DNA of 32,340 nt, from assembly GCA_030654015.1 (NCBI GenBank), contig JAURYI010000022.1, positions 1-32,340 of the forward strand, written 5' to 3'. A program made the position numbers and the translations under genes. The notes below the pieces were generated by a model. That model was not told the origin of the DNA, did no database searches, and saw nothing but the letters and a program-made list of their open reading frames with translations. Origin of the DNA: Methylococcales bacterium. GTDB lineage: Bacteria; Pseudomonadota; Gammaproteobacteria; Methylococcales; Methylomonadaceae. Below, piece after piece: positions 1 through 10,180 of the stretch. The number at the start of each line of letters is the position of its first letter. Positions within the stretch are counted from its first letter, which is position 1.

Positions 1-91
1 TTTGTAAGTCGTTGTTTTTATATAATGTGGGAGAGGCTTTAGCCTCGAATGCGAGGCTAAAGCCTCTCCCACATAAATACTTTCATAGTCT
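1..91. repeat. MITE-like hairpin repeat, left copy (cut by window edge)
   Basis: This stretch matches the reverse complement of 10901-10991 at 89 of 91 positions without gaps. Its core is a 23-bp perfect hairpin (25-47 pairing with 52-74, loop AATG). It ends at 91 with AATACTTTCATAGTCT, a one-mismatch version of the 16-bp terminal inverted repeat of the other copy. The remaining third of the element lies outside the window. The hairpin sits 46 nt beyond the glgB stop codon, so it could also stop glgB transcription; that is inference. Confidence 0.85.
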
Positions 92-119
92 CGATAGCCG
101 TAACCCGACCTACGAGAGG

Positions 120-2297
120 TTATAGTTTAAAAATTACGCCACCTAAAGGCGGTAACGTGACGCTGATTGAATTCGCCTGATTCATCCATTCTGTCGGTTC
201 TGAGGACACAATACCATTACCGACATTGCTGCCGTCATAATAGCTGGAATCGGAATTAAAAATTTCTGTATATTCACCTGCTTTAGGCACGCCGATGCGG
301 TAATTTTTTCTTATCACAGGGGTAAAATTCAGGATGACCAGCACTTCTTCTTCGCCATGTTTACGGCGATAACTGATGATTGATTGTTGTACATCGCAAC
401 AATCTATCCATTCAAACCCTTGATGTTCAAAATCATGCTGGTATAACGCGGGTTCGGATTTGTACAAATGATTCAAGTCTTTTACCAGTGTTTGCACGCC
501 GCGATGATGCGAATAATCCAACACATACCAGTCTAAGGCTTTATGGAAATTCCATTCCGTACCTTGTCCGAATTCACACCCCATGAACAGTAATTTTTTA
601 CCCGGATAAGTGTACATCAGGGTGTATAACAGTCTTAAATTAGCAAAGCGTTGCCATTCATCGCCCGGCATTTTACTGACTAATGAACCTTTACCATGTA
701 CCACTTCATCATGTGAAAACGGCAGGGTGAAATTTTCGGTAAACGCATACAACATTCCAAAGGTCAGCTGATTATGGTGGTGCATACGGTGTACGGGGTT
801 TTCTTTCATATACGATAATATGTCGTGCATCCAGCCCATATTCCATTTCATCGAAAAGCCTAAGCCCCCTGTCCACGTCGGGCGCGTGACTTGCGGCCAT
901 GAAGTCGATTCTTCTGCCATCACTACTGTGCCGGGATGCTGGGCATGAGTGACTTCATTCATTTCCCGCAGAAAACTAATGGCTTCCAAGTTTTCATTGC
1001 CGCCGTACATATTAGGAATCCAATCGCCTGCTTCACGCGAGTAATCCAAATACAGCATGGAGGCAACCGCATCAACACGCAAACCATCAAGATGAAATTC
1101 TTCCAGCCAGAAAATAGCACTTGCCAGTAAGAAGTTTCTTACTTCATTGCGTCCGTAGTTGTAAATTAATGTACCCCAATCACGGTGTTCACCTTTACGC
1201 GGGTCTTCGTGTTCATATAACGCACTGCCATCAAATTTCGCCAGCGCAAATGAGTCTTTAGGAAAATGCGCGGGTACCCAGTCCAAAATCACGCCGATGC
1301 CGTTTTGATGACAGGTATCTATGAAGAAACGAAAATCATCAGGTGACCCATGACGGCTGGTCGGTGCGAAATAGCCCGTAGTTTGATAACCCCAAGAAGC
1401 GTCCAGCGGATGCTCGGTGATAGGCAGTAATTCAATATGGGTAAACCCCATTTGTTTAACGTAGGAAACCAGTTCCGCTGCCAATACGCGGTAATTAATA
1501 AAATTACCTTTGCTGTCACGTTTCCATGAACCTAAATGCACTTCGTAGATAGACATCGGTTCATGCTGCCAATTATGTTGCACCCGATCCGTCATCCATT
1601 GTTGATCCTGCCACACATAGCTGTTTTCATTGGTGACGACCGATGAAGTATTGGGGCGGAATTCAAATTGTTGTCCGTAAGGGTCGGTTTTGACCAGAAT
1701 CTGATTGCTGTTGCGGTTCAGAATTTCAAATTTATATAAACAGCCTTCGGTTAAATCGGGGATGAATATTTCCCAAAGTCCACCGCCGCCCAGACTGCGC
1801 ATCGGATGACAGCGACCATCCCAGCGATTAAAGTCACCCACCACACTGACACGTCCTGCATTAGGCGCCCACAGTGCAAAAAACACACCGTCAATACCTT
1901 CCGCTGTGTGTAAATGTCCGCCCAGTTTTTGATAAATATGCCAGTGCTTACCTTCACCGAACAAATGCTGATCAAATTCGGGAAGTTGTGTGCGGAATGT
2001 GTAGGGATCGTAATTTTCGTGAGGATTGCCGTCTTTATCCTGCCATGACAATTGGTAATGATCAGGAATTTCGCCGTCTATGACGGTATATTGAAAAAAG
2101 TCACTATCGGGTACTCGGTTTAACAGCACACCGTTATGGGTGAAACTGACAATTTCCGCATACGGCAAATAAACAGTAATTTGGTTCTGATGGCGACCCA
2201 ATACCGAGAAAGGATCATGGTGCTTAGCTTCGCTGATTTTTATAAAATCCGAACTCAAACTGTTTTTTAATTGCTTTTTCACTTTGCTAAGCCTCAT
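120..2297 (-). CDS. glgB: 1,4-alpha-glucan branching enzyme GlgB
   Basis: GlgB makes the alpha-1,6 branches of glycogen in the cytosol. The 725-residue product has the family's usual length. It shows an N-terminal CBM48-like region (HDPFSVLG near residue 28), a second CBM48 ([20 protein letters not shown], about 141-160) and a GH13 barrel. The expected catalytic residues are present: Asp409 in GLRVDAV, Glu462 in MAEES and Asp530 in FSHDE, each four positions beyond the E. coli numbering. The frame stays open to 2417, but that would overlap glgC and add 40 residues unlike the family, so I start at Met 2297 (MRLSKVKKQ). No strong ribosome site precedes this ATG. The gene diverges from glgC across 75 nt. 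Confidence 0.95.
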   Translation of the reverse strand: MRLSKVKKQLKNSLSSDFIKISEAKHHDPFSVLGRHQNQITVYLPYAEIVSFTHNGVLLNRVPDSDFFQYTVIDGEIPDHYQLSWQDKDGNPHENYDPYTFRTQLPEFDQHLFGEGKHWHIYQKLGGHLHTAEGIDGVFFALWAPNAGRVSVVGDFNRWDGRCHPMRSLGGGGLWEIFIPDLTEGCLYKFEILNRNSNQILVKTDPYGQQFEFRPNTSSVVTNENSYVWQDQQWMTDRVQHNWQHEPMSIYEVHLGSWKRDSKGNFINYRVLAAELVSYVKQMGFTHIELLPITEHPLDASWGYQTTGYFAPTSRHGSPDDFRFFIDTCHQNGIGVILDWVPAHFPKDSFALAKFDGSALYEHEDPRKGEHRDWGTLIYNYGRNEVRNFLLASAIFWLEEFHLDGLRVDAVASMLYLDYSREAGDWIPNMYGGNENLEAISFLREMNEVTHAQHPGTVVMAEESTSWPQVTRPTWTGGLGFSMKWNMGWMHDILSYMKENPVHRMHHHNQLTFGMLYAFTENFTLPFSHDEVVHGKGSLVSKMPGDEWQRFANLRLLYTLMYTYPGKKLLFMGCEFGQGTEWNFHKALDWYVLDYSHHRGVQTLVKDLNHLYKSEPALYQHDFEHQGFEWIDCCDVQQSIISYRRKHGEEEVLVILNFTPVIRKNYRIGVPKAGEYTEIFNSDSSYYDGSNVGNGIVSSEPTEWMNQANSISVTLPPLGGVIFKL

Positions 2298-2372
2298 GTA
2301 GTAGAATAAACGACAGGTAAATGTTACCAAACGCAACCGAAGTTGTGAATCTATTCTACTTGGAGATGAAAA
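2298..2372. promoter_or_regulatory. Divergent glgB/glgC control region
   Basis: The 75-nt gap between the two start codons must hold both promoters unless transcription begins elsewhere. A 9-bp inverted repeat, AGTAGAATA (2300-2308) and TATTCTACT (2352-2360), places the same TATTCT -10-like hexamer just ahead of each gene. A 13-bp palindrome GGTAA-atg-TTACC (2316-2328) lies between and could be an operator. A ribosome site TGGAG (2361-2365) precedes glgC. Promoter and operator roles are inferred. Confidence 0.4.
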
Positions 2373-3656
2373 ATGTCGGAATCCAATAATAATAAAAATG
2401 ATCGTATCGTTAGTCATTTAACGCGCAATACCATTGCTTTAATTTTGGCGGGTGGTCGTGGATCAAGATTAATGAATATGACCGATTGGCGAGCTAAACC
2501 AGCTGTTCCCTTCGGTGGAAAGTTTCGAATCATTGATTTTCCGTTATCCAATTGTGTTAATTCGGGTATTCGTAAAATAGGTATTTTGACGCAGTACAAA
2601 GCCGATTCACTTATTCGTCATATTCAACAAGGCTGGGGCTTTCTGCGCGGTGAATTCGGCGAATATGTGGATTTAATGCCCGCGCAACAGCGGGTTGATG
2701 AGGATTCGTGGTACAAAGGCACGGCGGATGCTATTTTTCAAAACATCGACATTCTGCGCAGACGCGCACCTGAACATATTTTGATACTGGCAGGCGATCA
2801 CATCTACAAAATGGATTATGGCGAAATGCTTGCCGACCATATCGCTAAAAATGCCGATTTAACCATCGGTTGTATTGAAGTATCACTGGAAGAAGCCACT
2901 GCTTTTGGCGTGATGGATGTGGATGATAATCGCCGTGTCAGAGCCTTCGTGGAAAAACCCGAAAATCCACCAGTGATGCCGGGCAGAACGGATACCGCAT
3001 TAGCCTCTATGGGGATTTATATTTTCAATGCCGATTTTCTGTTTGATAAATTAATTGAAGATGCTAAAAACCCTGACTCTACCAATGACTTCGGTAAAGA
3101 TATTATTCCTGCGGTTATTGATGATTATGTGGTTAATGCCTATCCGTTCTTAAACTTGCAAGGCGGACAAAGTTACTGGCGCGATGTAGGTACTATTGAT
3201 GCGTATTGGTCGGCGAACATGGAACTGGTCAGCGTTAAACCTGACTTGAATCTGTACGACAAAACGTGGCCTATCTGGACATATCAGGCGCAAACGCCAC
3301 CTGCCAAATTCGTCTTTGATAACGATGACAGACGCGGGCAAGCGGTCGATTCAATGGTCTCAGGTGGCTGTGTTATTTCAGGAGCGAGCATTAAACGTTC
3401 GTTATTATTCTCCAATGTCAGAGTCAATTCCTACTCGACTTTAACTGATACCATCGTCTTACCAGACGTTAATATCGCGCGTCATTGCCGCATTACCAAA
3501 GCCATTATCGAGCGCGGTTGTGAAGTACCCGAAGGCATGGTTATCGGTGAAAACAGAGCGGATGATGAAAAACGTTTTCATGTCAGTGCGGGTGGCGTGG
3601 TATTAGTGACTGCCGAAATGTTAGGGCAACATATCCATACACACTATGTAAAATAA
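2373..3656 (+). CDS. glgC: Glucose-1-phosphate adenylyltransferase GlgC
   Basis: GlgC (ADP-glucose pyrophosphorylase) converts glucose-1-phosphate and ATP to ADP-glucose and pyrophosphate, the committed step of bacterial glycogen synthesis. The 427-residue protein has the nucleotidyltransferase signature LAGGRGSRL (25-33), the substrate-site stretch [20 protein letters not shown] (41-60), and the catalytic-loop motif GDHIYKMDY (141-149). The C-terminal part is the left-handed beta-helix region expected for the family. The ATG at 2373 has TGGAG eight bases upstream. The stop codon is followed after 7 nt by the GH57 gene, so the two are very likely co-transcribed. In this family activity is controlled allosterically by glycolytic intermediates and AMP. 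Confidence 0.96.
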   Translation: MSESNNNKNDRIVSHLTRNTIALILAGGRGSRLMNMTDWRAKPAVPFGGKFRIIDFPLSNCVNSGIRKIGILTQYKADSLIRHIQQGWGFLRGEFGEYVDLMPAQQRVDEDSWYKGTADAIFQNIDILRRRAPEHILILAGDHIYKMDYGEMLADHIAKNADLTIGCIEVSLEEATAFGVMDVDDNRRVRAFVEKPENPPVMPGRTDTALASMGIYIFNADFLFDKLIEDAKNPDSTNDFGKDIIPAVIDDYVVNAYPFLNLQGGQSYWRDVGTIDAYWSANMELVSVKPDLNLYDKTWPIWTYQAQTPPAKFVFDNDDRRGQAVDSMVSGGCVISGASIKRSLLFSNVRVNSYSTLTDTIVLPDVNIARHCRITKAIIERGCEVPEGMVIGENRADDEKRFHVSAGGVVLVTAEMLGQHIHTHYVK

Positions 3657-3663
3657 ACGTCGT

Positions 3664-5349
3664 ATGAAAAAAAAGCAGCTGAAACTGGTGTTGTGCTGGC
3701 ACATGCACCAGCCTGAATACAGGGATTTGCGCACAGGGCAATTCGTATTGCCTTGGACATATCTTCATGTCATTAAAGACTATGTTGATATGGCGGCTCA
3801 TCTGGAAGCTGTTCCTGACGCGCGTGCGGTCGTCAATTTCGCGCCTATTTTGTTGGAGCAAATTGAAGAATATGCCCAACAGGTAAATAATTATTTACAT
3901 GACCGCACCGCACTCACTGACCCGTTATTAGCCGCCTTAGTCAGTCCTAAGCTGTCAGATAATCCTGAAGAACGTTTGCAATTGCTTAAGGACTGCCTGC
4001 GGGCAAACCGAGACAGGCAAATCAATCGCTATCCTGCCTTTCAAAAACTGGCAGACATGACCGACTGGCTAAATCAGCATTTTGACGCGCTACCCTATAT
4101 CAATGAACAGTTTGTTATTGATATGCTGGTCTGGTATCACTTGGCGTGGATGGGTGAAACCGTCAAACTCACCGATAGCAGAGTGCAGCACCTGATAGCA
4201 AAAGGGTCTTTTTACACACGGCATGACCGAGTTGAATTGCTGGAAATTATCAGCGAGCAGTTGTCCTGCGTTATTCAACGCTACAAAGTATTAGCCAGAA
4301 AAGGGCAGGTTGAACTGTCGGTTACGCCCTACGCCCACCCGATTATGCCGCTGTTGCTGGACATTCATGTCGCTCATCAAGCCATGCCTGACGCACCGTT
4401 ACCTGATTGCACGCATTATGCAGGCGGTGAGGAGCGTGTCGAATGGCATCTTAAAAAAGCCGTCAAAACCTTTGAACGATTTTTCGGCTTCAAGCCTAAA
4501 GGGTGTTGGCCATCGGAAGGGGCAATCAGTGCCGAGACCTTAAAAATACTCGGTAAAGCGGGTTTTAACTGGACGGCAAGTGGCGGTTCTGTACTCAGTA
4601 ATAGTCTGCATCTTCCAGAAAATGAACAACCCCCTAGTCGTCACCATCCATTTAAATTAGCAAAAACCAAAATCGCCTGTTTTTTTCGTGATGACGGTTT
4701 ATCGGATCTCATTGGTTTTGATTATTCAACATGGCACGCCGATGACGCTGTCAGTGATTTGATTAACCATTTAATGAATATTCGTGCTGCTGAGCCAGAA
4801 GATTCCGTTGTTTCCATCATCATGGATGGTGAAAATGCGTGGGAATACTTTCCCCATAACGGCTATTTTTTCCTGAGTGCGTTATACAAACAACTGTCCA
4901 GCCATCCTGATATTGAATTGACCACTTTTTCAGAATGTTTAAAAAATAAAGTCCCTGTTAAACCCCTGAAAAAATTACTTGCAGGCAGTTGGGTGTACGG
5001 GACGTTTTCAACGTGGATAGGCGACAGTGATAAAAACCGTGGTTGGGATATGCTCTGCGATGTTAAATTAGCCTTTGATCAGGCAGTAGCCGATAAACGG
5101 CTAAGCAATAAACAACTCAAAAAAGCAGAATATCAATTGGCGGTATGCGAAGGTTCTGACTGGTTCTGGTGGTTCGGCGATTATAATCCCGGTCAGGCAG
5201 TCAGCAGTTTTGAAAAACAATTTCGCCTTAATTTAGCCAATTTGTATAAATTGCTGGATAAAGAACCGCCTGCGTATTTGTCATTGTCATTTACCCAAGG
5301 CTCTGGTGCGCCTGCAATGGGAGGAGTCATGCGTCAGGGCGCGGAATAA
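3664..5349 (+). CDS. Glycoside hydrolase family 57 protein (alpha-amylase or glucan-transferase type)
   Basis: The 561-residue product is a GH57 enzyme, a retaining family acting on alpha-glucans. Visible marks are the N-terminal WHMHQPEYRD (12-21), the nucleophile motif GCWPSEG with Glu285, and the second motif MDGENAWEYF with Asp388 as likely acid/base. The family contains amylases, amylopullulanases, 4-alpha-glucanotransferases and branching enzymes, and the exact specificity cannot be read from sequence. Its place directly behind glgC and ahead of malQ points to remodelling or mobilising glycogen. There is no signal peptide, so it acts in the cytosol. The gap to malQ is 118 nt with no clear terminator. 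Confidence 0.88.
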   Translation: MKKKQLKLVLCWHMHQPEYRDLRTGQFVLPWTYLHVIKDYVDMAAHLEAVPDARAVVNFAPILLEQIEEYAQQVNNYLHDRTALTDPLLAALVSPKLSDNPEERLQLLKDCLRANRDRQINRYPAFQKLADMTDWLNQHFDALPYINEQFVIDMLVWYHLAWMGETVKLTDSRVQHLIAKGSFYTRHDRVELLEIISEQLSCVIQRYKVLARKGQVELSVTPYAHPIMPLLLDIHVAHQAMPDAPLPDCTHYAGGEERVEWHLKKAVKTFERFFGFKPKGCWPSEGAISAETLKILGKAGFNWTASGGSVLSNSLHLPENEQPPSRHHPFKLAKTKIACFFRDDGLSDLIGFDYSTWHADDAVSDLINHLMNIRAAEPEDSVVSIIMDGENAWEYFPHNGYFFLSALYKQLSSHPDIELTTFSECLKNKVPVKPLKKLLAGSWVYGTFSTWIGDSDKNRGWDMLCDVKLAFDQAVADKRLSNKQLKKAEYQLAVCEGSDWFWWFGDYNPGQAVSSFEKQFRLNLANLYKLLDKEPPAYLSLSFTQGSGAPAMGGVMRQGAE

Positions 5350-5467
5350 TTATTTGCAAGTTATCGGTTAGGTAGTATTGTATCGGCTACACTTACAATT
5401 ACTAGCAACTGAGCCTCATTACCAACACACCAACCACTAATCCTGATAACTGAAAGCGATAATATTT

Positions 5468-6934
5468 ATGTTAAAAAAACGCCGCGCTGGTATTTTGTTA
5501 CACATCACCTCGTTACCCGGTGCGGGGCAACAAGGCGATTTAGGGCAGGATGCCTATGATTTCGTCAATTTTCTCTGTACGGCAGGGATTACTGTCTGGC
5601 AAACCTTGCCATTAGGGGCAACTCATGCCGATGGCTCACCTTATCAATGCTTATCAGCACACGCGGGCAATCCTGAGTTAATTAATATGGATTGGTTCAG
5701 TATTGTGGGGTGGTTGCCTTTAGCTGAACTTTGCGATGACTGCCATCGAAAATCCACTAAATTTTATAAAAGCTGTTTGGTAGCAAAAGCATTTTATGGC
5801 TTTTTAGACCATGCAACTCATGAAGACAAAGCCGATTTTGCACAGTTTTGTCGGAATAAAGCCTTTTGGCTGGATGATTTTGCCTTGTTTATGGCACTGA
5901 GAAATGAACAGAATCAACAATGCTGGAATCAGTGGCCTGAACCGCTCAAACAACGCGATGCACAGGCGATTAAAGCCGCCTCCTTGCGCTTAAAATCTGA
6001 AATCGAAATTATCAAATTTGAACAATATGTTTTTTTCCGTCAATGGATGGCGTTAAAGAAGTATGCCAATGAACGCGGGGTTTTGTTATTTGGTGATATT
6101 CCTATTTTCGTTTCTTATGACAGTAGCGATGTATGGGCGAATCGTGACGTATTTAAACTCGATGCCCAAGGTGAAATGTCAGTCGTTGCAGGTGTGCCGC
6201 CTGATTACTTTTCTCAGGATGGGCAGCGTTGGGGCAATCCGCATTACAACTGGGACTACTTGCAGCGCACAGGTTTTCATTGGTGGATTGAACGTATGCA
6301 AACCCAAGCCGAGCAGTTTGATATTTTGCGTATCGACCATTTTCGTGGACTGGAAGCCGCGTGGGAAATACCCGCGACTGAACAAACTGCCCGCGTAGGG
6401 CAATGGGTTGAAGCCCCAGGTTCTGCCTTATTAAAAGCCATTATAGCGAATTGCACGGTGTCGTTGGTTGCAGAAGACTTGGGTATTATTACCTCAGAAG
6501 TGGAAGCACTTAGAGATGAATTTCATTTACCCGGCATGAAAATTTTACAGTTTGCGTTTGGTGGTGATGCTGATAATCCTTATTTACCCGATAACTACGA
6601 AAAAAACTGCGTTGTTTATACGGGGACGCATGATAACGACACGACCTTGGGCTGGGCTGAAAAACTGAGCGATGCTGAAAAAGCGTATATCTTTGATTAT
6701 CTGGGCAGTCCAGCTACCTCATTACATTGCGCATTAATACAAACCGCTCTTGCATCGGTTGCCAATCTGGCGATTATTCCTATGCAGGATATTCTCGAAT
6801 TAGGCACTGAACACCGCATGAATACCCCTGGCACAACCGCAGGCAATTGGGGTTGGCGTTTTCAGTGGTATCAACTTGCACCTGAACGCGCTGCCAGATT
6901 GGCGCACCTCGTCACCTTATTTAATCGCAAGTAA
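5468..6934 (+). CDS. malQ: 4-alpha-glucanotransferase (amylomaltase) MalQ
   Basis: MalQ moves alpha-1,4-glucan segments between maltodextrins and releases glucose. The 488-residue protein has the GH77 features: ILLHITSLPG (9-18), GSPYQCLSAHAGNPELI (56-72), nucleophile Asp290 in LRIDHFRG, acid/base Glu336 in VAEDLG, and Asp389 in TGTHDND. Its length matches the short, non-plant amylomaltases of about 500 residues. The start at 5468 fits the family N-terminus, although the ribosome site is weak. It is the last gene of the plus-strand glucan block and is followed by a 13-bp hairpin. With GlgB, GlgC and the GH57 enzyme it completes most of a glycogen synthesis and turnover set, minus the synthase and phosphorylase. 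Confidence 0.95.
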   Translation: MLKKRRAGILLHITSLPGAGQQGDLGQDAYDFVNFLCTAGITVWQTLPLGATHADGSPYQCLSAHAGNPELINMDWFSIVGWLPLAELCDDCHRKSTKFYKSCLVAKAFYGFLDHATHEDKADFAQFCRNKAFWLDDFALFMALRNEQNQQCWNQWPEPLKQRDAQAIKAASLRLKSEIEIIKFEQYVFFRQWMALKKYANERGVLLFGDIPIFVSYDSSDVWANRDVFKLDAQGEMSVVAGVPPDYFSQDGQRWGNPHYNWDYLQRTGFHWWIERMQTQAEQFDILRIDHFRGLEAAWEIPATEQTARVGQWVEAPGSALLKAIIANCTVSLVAEDLGIITSEVEALRDEFHLPGMKILQFAFGGDADNPYLPDNYEKNCVVYTGTHDNDTTLGWAEKLSDAEKAYIFDYLGSPATSLHCALIQTALASVANLAIIPMQDILELGTEHRMNTPGTTAGNWGWRFQWYQLAPERAARLAHLVTLFNRK

Positions 6935-6949
6935 CTTGCCATCTCGACA

Positions 6950-6978
6950 ATAGATAACATCCTTAGGATGTTATCTAT
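6950..6978. terminator. Hairpin after malQ
   Basis: ATAGATAACATCC (6950-6962), a TTA loop and GGATGTTATCTAT (6966-6978) make a perfect 13-bp stem, 16 nt after the malQ stop. No U-tract follows on either strand, so a transcription-end or mRNA-stability role is likely but not a textbook intrinsic terminator. Confidence 0.5.
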
Positions 6979-7047
6979 AAAACTACCCGCTTTAACCTTA
7001 GTCAGACAGACTGCTGTGATGACAAATAACCCACTCATTCTAATCGT

Positions 7048-7887
7048 ATGGCAAACATTTTAATCATAGGCTGTGGTGCTATCGGCACACAACTGGCGCG
7101 TGTTTTAACTCAACAAGGGCATAGCGTCACAGGTGTAAAACGCAATCCGCCACCGAGTGATGATAGCATTCGTTACGTTCGTGCCGATATAAGTTCATCT
7201 GCTGATATAGCACAACTGCCCACTGATATTGACCAGCTGTTTTTTATCGTTTCCGCAGACGGACGCACCGAACAAAGCTATCGTGACGTTTACGACATCG
7301 GCTTAAACAATGTACTGGATAGATTTGCGCAAGTACCCTGCATTTTTGTGTCTTCCACCAGTGTTTACGCGCAATCACAAGGCGAATGGGTGGATGAAAA
7401 CTCCCCTGCACACCCTGATAATGCGAATAGCCAACTCATCAGGCAAGCAGAGCAACAGCTTATCGCGCTAAATCCGCACAATACCGTCGTGCGTTTTTCA
7501 GGCATTTACGGACGCGGACGCAACTACTTATTGAACAGAGCCAAACAAAGCCCTGCCATTCAACACACCCCCGCTTATTTTACCAATCGCATTCATCAAG
7601 ATGATTGCGTGTCGGTCTTGGCATTTTTATTGGAAAAAAAGTGTGCGGGCGTTGCCTTGGATAATTATTACCTAGCCAGTGATGATGATCCCGCGCCAAC
7701 GTACGAGGTAATGACATGGCTTGCACAACAACTCAACTGCCCTGCACCCAGCAGTAAACCTATCGACAGTGACGATACGATGAATAAACGCTGTCGCAAT
7801 CAGCGACTAAAAAATGTGGGCTATCAGTTTATTTATCCCAGCTATAAAGACGGCTATGGCTACGAATTAAAACATCTTCATGACTAA
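7048..7887 (+). CDS. SDR-family NAD(P)-dependent epimerase/reductase, YeeZ-like
   Basis: The 279-residue protein is an extended or atypical short-chain dehydrogenase. It begins with a Rossmann turn ILIIGCGAIGTQLA (GxGxxG at residues 8-13), and has a VSSTSVYAQ segment near residue 100, which resembles the SDR active-site strand. The usual YxxxK pair is not obvious: the expected lysine region reads QLIRQAEQQL, as in the YeeZ-like group. The substrate is unknown. The last 8 nt overlap the start of radA, so the two are probably translated from one message; the pairing may simply be an operon of convenience. Start chosen at 7048 because the Rossmann strand begins immediately after it. Confidence 0.78.
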   Translation: MANILIIGCGAIGTQLARVLTQQGHSVTGVKRNPPPSDDSIRYVRADISSSADIAQLPTDIDQLFFIVSADGRTEQSYRDVYDIGLNNVLDRFAQVPCIFVSSTSVYAQSQGEWVDENSPAHPDNANSQLIRQAEQQLIALNPHNTVVRFSGIYGRGRNYLLNRAKQSPAIQHTPAYFTNRIHQDDCVSVLAFLLEKKCAGVALDNYYLASDDDPAPTYEVMTWLAQQLNCPAPSSKPIDSDDTMNKRCRNQRLKNVGYQFIYPSYKDGYGYELKHLHD

Positions 7888-9262
7888 AAAAGTTAAAACC
7901 GCTTTCGTTTGCGACCAATGCGGCGCAGATTACCCGCGCTGGAACGGACAATGTACCAGTTGCGGCGAATGGAACACTATCAAGGAAATCCGCTTAGCTC
8001 CCGCAGGTGGCGACCGCCAACATCGTGCCGCAGGTTATGCGGGTGCGCGTTCCGAAGTTAAATTATTATCCGATGTCAACTTGTCTCAAGCCGAGCGTAT
8101 TTCCACGGGTATCGGTGAATTTGACCGCGTATTGGGCGGTGGTATCGTTAATGGCAGCGTGGTCTTAATCGGCGGCGCACCGGGGGCAGGGAAGAGTACC
8201 TTATTGTTACAAGCCATTGCCAACATCGCCGCGCGTGACATCAGCGTGTTGTATGTCTCAGGTGAAGAATCCTTGCAACAAATTGCCGAACGCGCCCATC
8301 GCTTAAAACTACCCGCTGATAAAATCATGATGTTGGCAGAAACCTCGGTGCAGCAAATATGCGACACCTTGGACAGCATTCACCCGCAGATTTTAGTGAT
8401 TGATTCGATACAAGTCATGCACACCCAAGATACCGAATCTGCGCCGGGTTCGGTGTCACAAGTGCGCGAATCTGCCAGTTATCTCACCCAATACGCGAAA
8501 AAAAATAACGTGTCTATTTTCATGGTCGGACACGTCACTAAAGACCAATCACTCGCAGGGCCAATGACGCTCAGCCACATCGTCGATACCCAAGTCATGC
8601 TAGGTTCAACCGATGACTCGCGCTTTCGGGTATTACGCGCTGATAAAAATCGCTTCGGCAGCGTTGGTGAATTGGGCTTTTTTGCGATGGATAACGCGGG
8701 TTTAAAAGAAGTAAAAAACCCATCAGCGATGTTTTTAAACCGCGCCGAAAAACCGTCTTCGGGTAGTGTCGTTACCGTATTATGGGAAGGCACACGCCCG
8801 TTATTGGTCGAAATTCAAGCCTTGGTGACAGATTGTCAATACGGCAATCCGCGCCGCTTGGCGGTGGGTTTCGATCAGAATAGACTGGCGATGTTGCTGG
8901 CAGTGTTATCACGTCACGCGGGAATTATTACTGCGCAAGATGAAATTTATGCCAACGTAGTCGGCGGTATCCGAATCAACGAAACCAGTTCTGATTTAGC
9001 CATCGTGGTCAGCGTGGTGTCCAGTTTGCGTAATAAAATCATTCCCCATGATGCGTTATTTTTTGGTGAAATCGGCTTGAGCGGCGAAATTCGCCCAGTG
9101 GCAAATGGTCATGCACGGTTGAATGATGCGGCGAAACACGGCTTTAAAAAAGCCATTATCCCTAAAGCCAACGCCCCAAAAACCGCGATTAAAGGCTTGC
9201 AAATTTATCCTGTCAGCACATTGTCGGAAGCATTAGATGTGGTTGCCGACTTGGACTTATAA
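7880..9262 (+). CDS. radA: DNA repair protein RadA
   Basis: RadA (Sms) is a RecA-like hexameric helicase that promotes branch migration during recombinational repair. The 460-residue protein has the N-terminal zinc finger (Cys11, Cys14, Cys25, Cys28), the Walker A motif [10 protein letters not shown] (98-107), a Walker B strand ILVIDSIQ (171-178), the RadA-specific KNRFG motif (256-260) and a C-terminal Lon-protease-like domain containing [14 protein letters not shown]. Length and domain order are normal. The ATG lies inside the end of the upstream SDR gene, implying coupled translation. uppP follows 38 nt downstream. Confidence 0.97.
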   Translation: MTKKVKTAFVCDQCGADYPRWNGQCTSCGEWNTIKEIRLAPAGGDRQHRAAGYAGARSEVKLLSDVNLSQAERISTGIGEFDRVLGGGIVNGSVVLIGGAPGAGKSTLLLQAIANIAARDISVLYVSGEESLQQIAERAHRLKLPADKIMMLAETSVQQICDTLDSIHPQILVIDSIQVMHTQDTESAPGSVSQVRESASYLTQYAKKNNVSIFMVGHVTKDQSLAGPMTLSHIVDTQVMLGSTDDSRFRVLRADKNRFGSVGELGFFAMDNAGLKEVKNPSAMFLNRAEKPSSGSVVTVLWEGTRPLLVEIQALVTDCQYGNPRRLAVGFDQNRLAMLLAVLSRHAGIITAQDEIYANVVGGIRINETSSDLAIVVSVVSSLRNKIIPHDALFFGEIGLSGEIRPVANGHARLNDAAKHGFKKAIIPKANAPKTAIKGLQIYPVSTLSEALDVVADLDL

Positions 9263-9300
9263 CGCCCACACTTTTATCTATTACTTACCCTGAGCAAACT

Positions 9301-10128
9301 ATGGAACTTATTTTAATCATCAAAACAATTATTCTCGGTGTCGTTGAAGGCTTAACCGAATTTTTACCCATCTCCAGCACAGGGCATTTGATTCTGGCGG
9401 GTGATTTAATGGGCTTCAATGACGATAAAGGCAAGCTGTTTGAAGTGGTGATTCAGGTCGGCGCGATTCTAGCCGTCTGCTGGGAATATCGCGTAAAAAT
9501 TTCTTCCGTGCTGGTGGGTTTGCTGAAAGCGGAAAAAGCAGCACAAAAATTTACCATCAATTTGATGATTGCCTTTATGCCCTTAGCGGTACTGGGTTTG
9601 GTGTTTGGTAAAATGATTAAAGCGGTATTATTTAAACCGATACCCGTGGCGTTGGCGTTTATTATCGGTGCATTCATCATCATCTGGGCAGAAAAACGCG
9701 AGCATAACATCCGTGTGCATGAAGTGGATGATTTAAGCCCATTAGATGCCTTAAAACTGGGTATAGCACAGGCTTTCGCGTTAATTCCCGGCACTTCACG
9801 TTCAGGCGCGACCATTATCGGCGGCTTGTTATTTGGTTTATCACGCAAAGCGGCAACGGAATTTTCGTTTTTTCTCGCCATTCCAACGCTGTTTATAGCC
9901 AGTGCTTACGACTTATACAAACACCGTGAAATACTGGAATTTGCCAGCGACGCGCCGTATTTTGCGGTCGGCATGATAGCGGCATTTTTTAGTGCGATGT
10001 TAGCAATTAAAGCCTTATTGCGTTATATCAGCAACCACGATTTTATTGCCTTTGCGTGGTATCGCATCGTGTTTGGTCTGGTGGTTATCGGTACAGCGTA
10101 CAGCGGCTTAGTGAACTGGACGGCGTAG
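9301..10128 (+). CDS. uppP: Undecaprenyl-diphosphatase UppP (BacA)
   Basis: UppP dephosphorylates undecaprenyl pyrophosphate at the inner membrane to recycle the lipid carrier for peptidoglycan and other envelope polymers; extra copies give bacitracin resistance in some species. The 275-residue protein is strongly hydrophobic with several membrane helices. It carries the two family signatures: [15 protein letters not shown] (16-30), with the paired glutamates and serines, and [13 protein letters not shown] (163-175), with the catalytic arginine. Length is typical. A strong terminator lies 9 nt after the stop codon, so this is the end of the SDR-radA-uppP group. Confidence 0.97.
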   Translation: MELILIIKTIILGVVEGLTEFLPISSTGHLILAGDLMGFNDDKGKLFEVVIQVGAILAVCWEYRVKISSVLVGLLKAEKAAQKFTINLMIAFMPLAVLGLVFGKMIKAVLFKPIPVALAFIIGAFIIIWAEKREHNIRVHEVDDLSPLDALKLGIAQAFALIPGTSRSGATIIGGLLFGLSRKAATEFSFFLAIPTLFIASAYDLYKHREILEFASDAPYFAVGMIAAFFSAMLAIKALLRYISNHDFIAFAWYRIVFGLVVIGTAYSGLVNWTA

Positions 10129-10137
10129 ATTTTGTAA

Positions 10138-10168
10138 GGTGGGCAAGGTTTTTTTGCCCACCATTTTT
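10138..10168 (+). terminator. Rho-independent terminator after uppP
   Basis: GGTGGGCAA (10138-10146) pairs with TTGCCCACC (10154-10162) around a 7-nt loop, followed by a run of five T (10164-10168). It lies between the convergent ends of uppP and ccmB. The T-tract serves the plus strand. Confidence 0.9.
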
Positions 10169-10180
10169 ATTAGAAATAAA

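Noticed and set aside
2298-2417. Longer GlgB starting at 2417
   Set aside because: The extra 40 residues are not family-like and would overlap the glgC coding sequence; Met at 2297 gives the standard N-terminus and length.
9453-9881. Open frame of 142 codons opposite uppP
   Set aside because: Antisense to the conserved membrane protein; no family features and no promoter or ribosome site.
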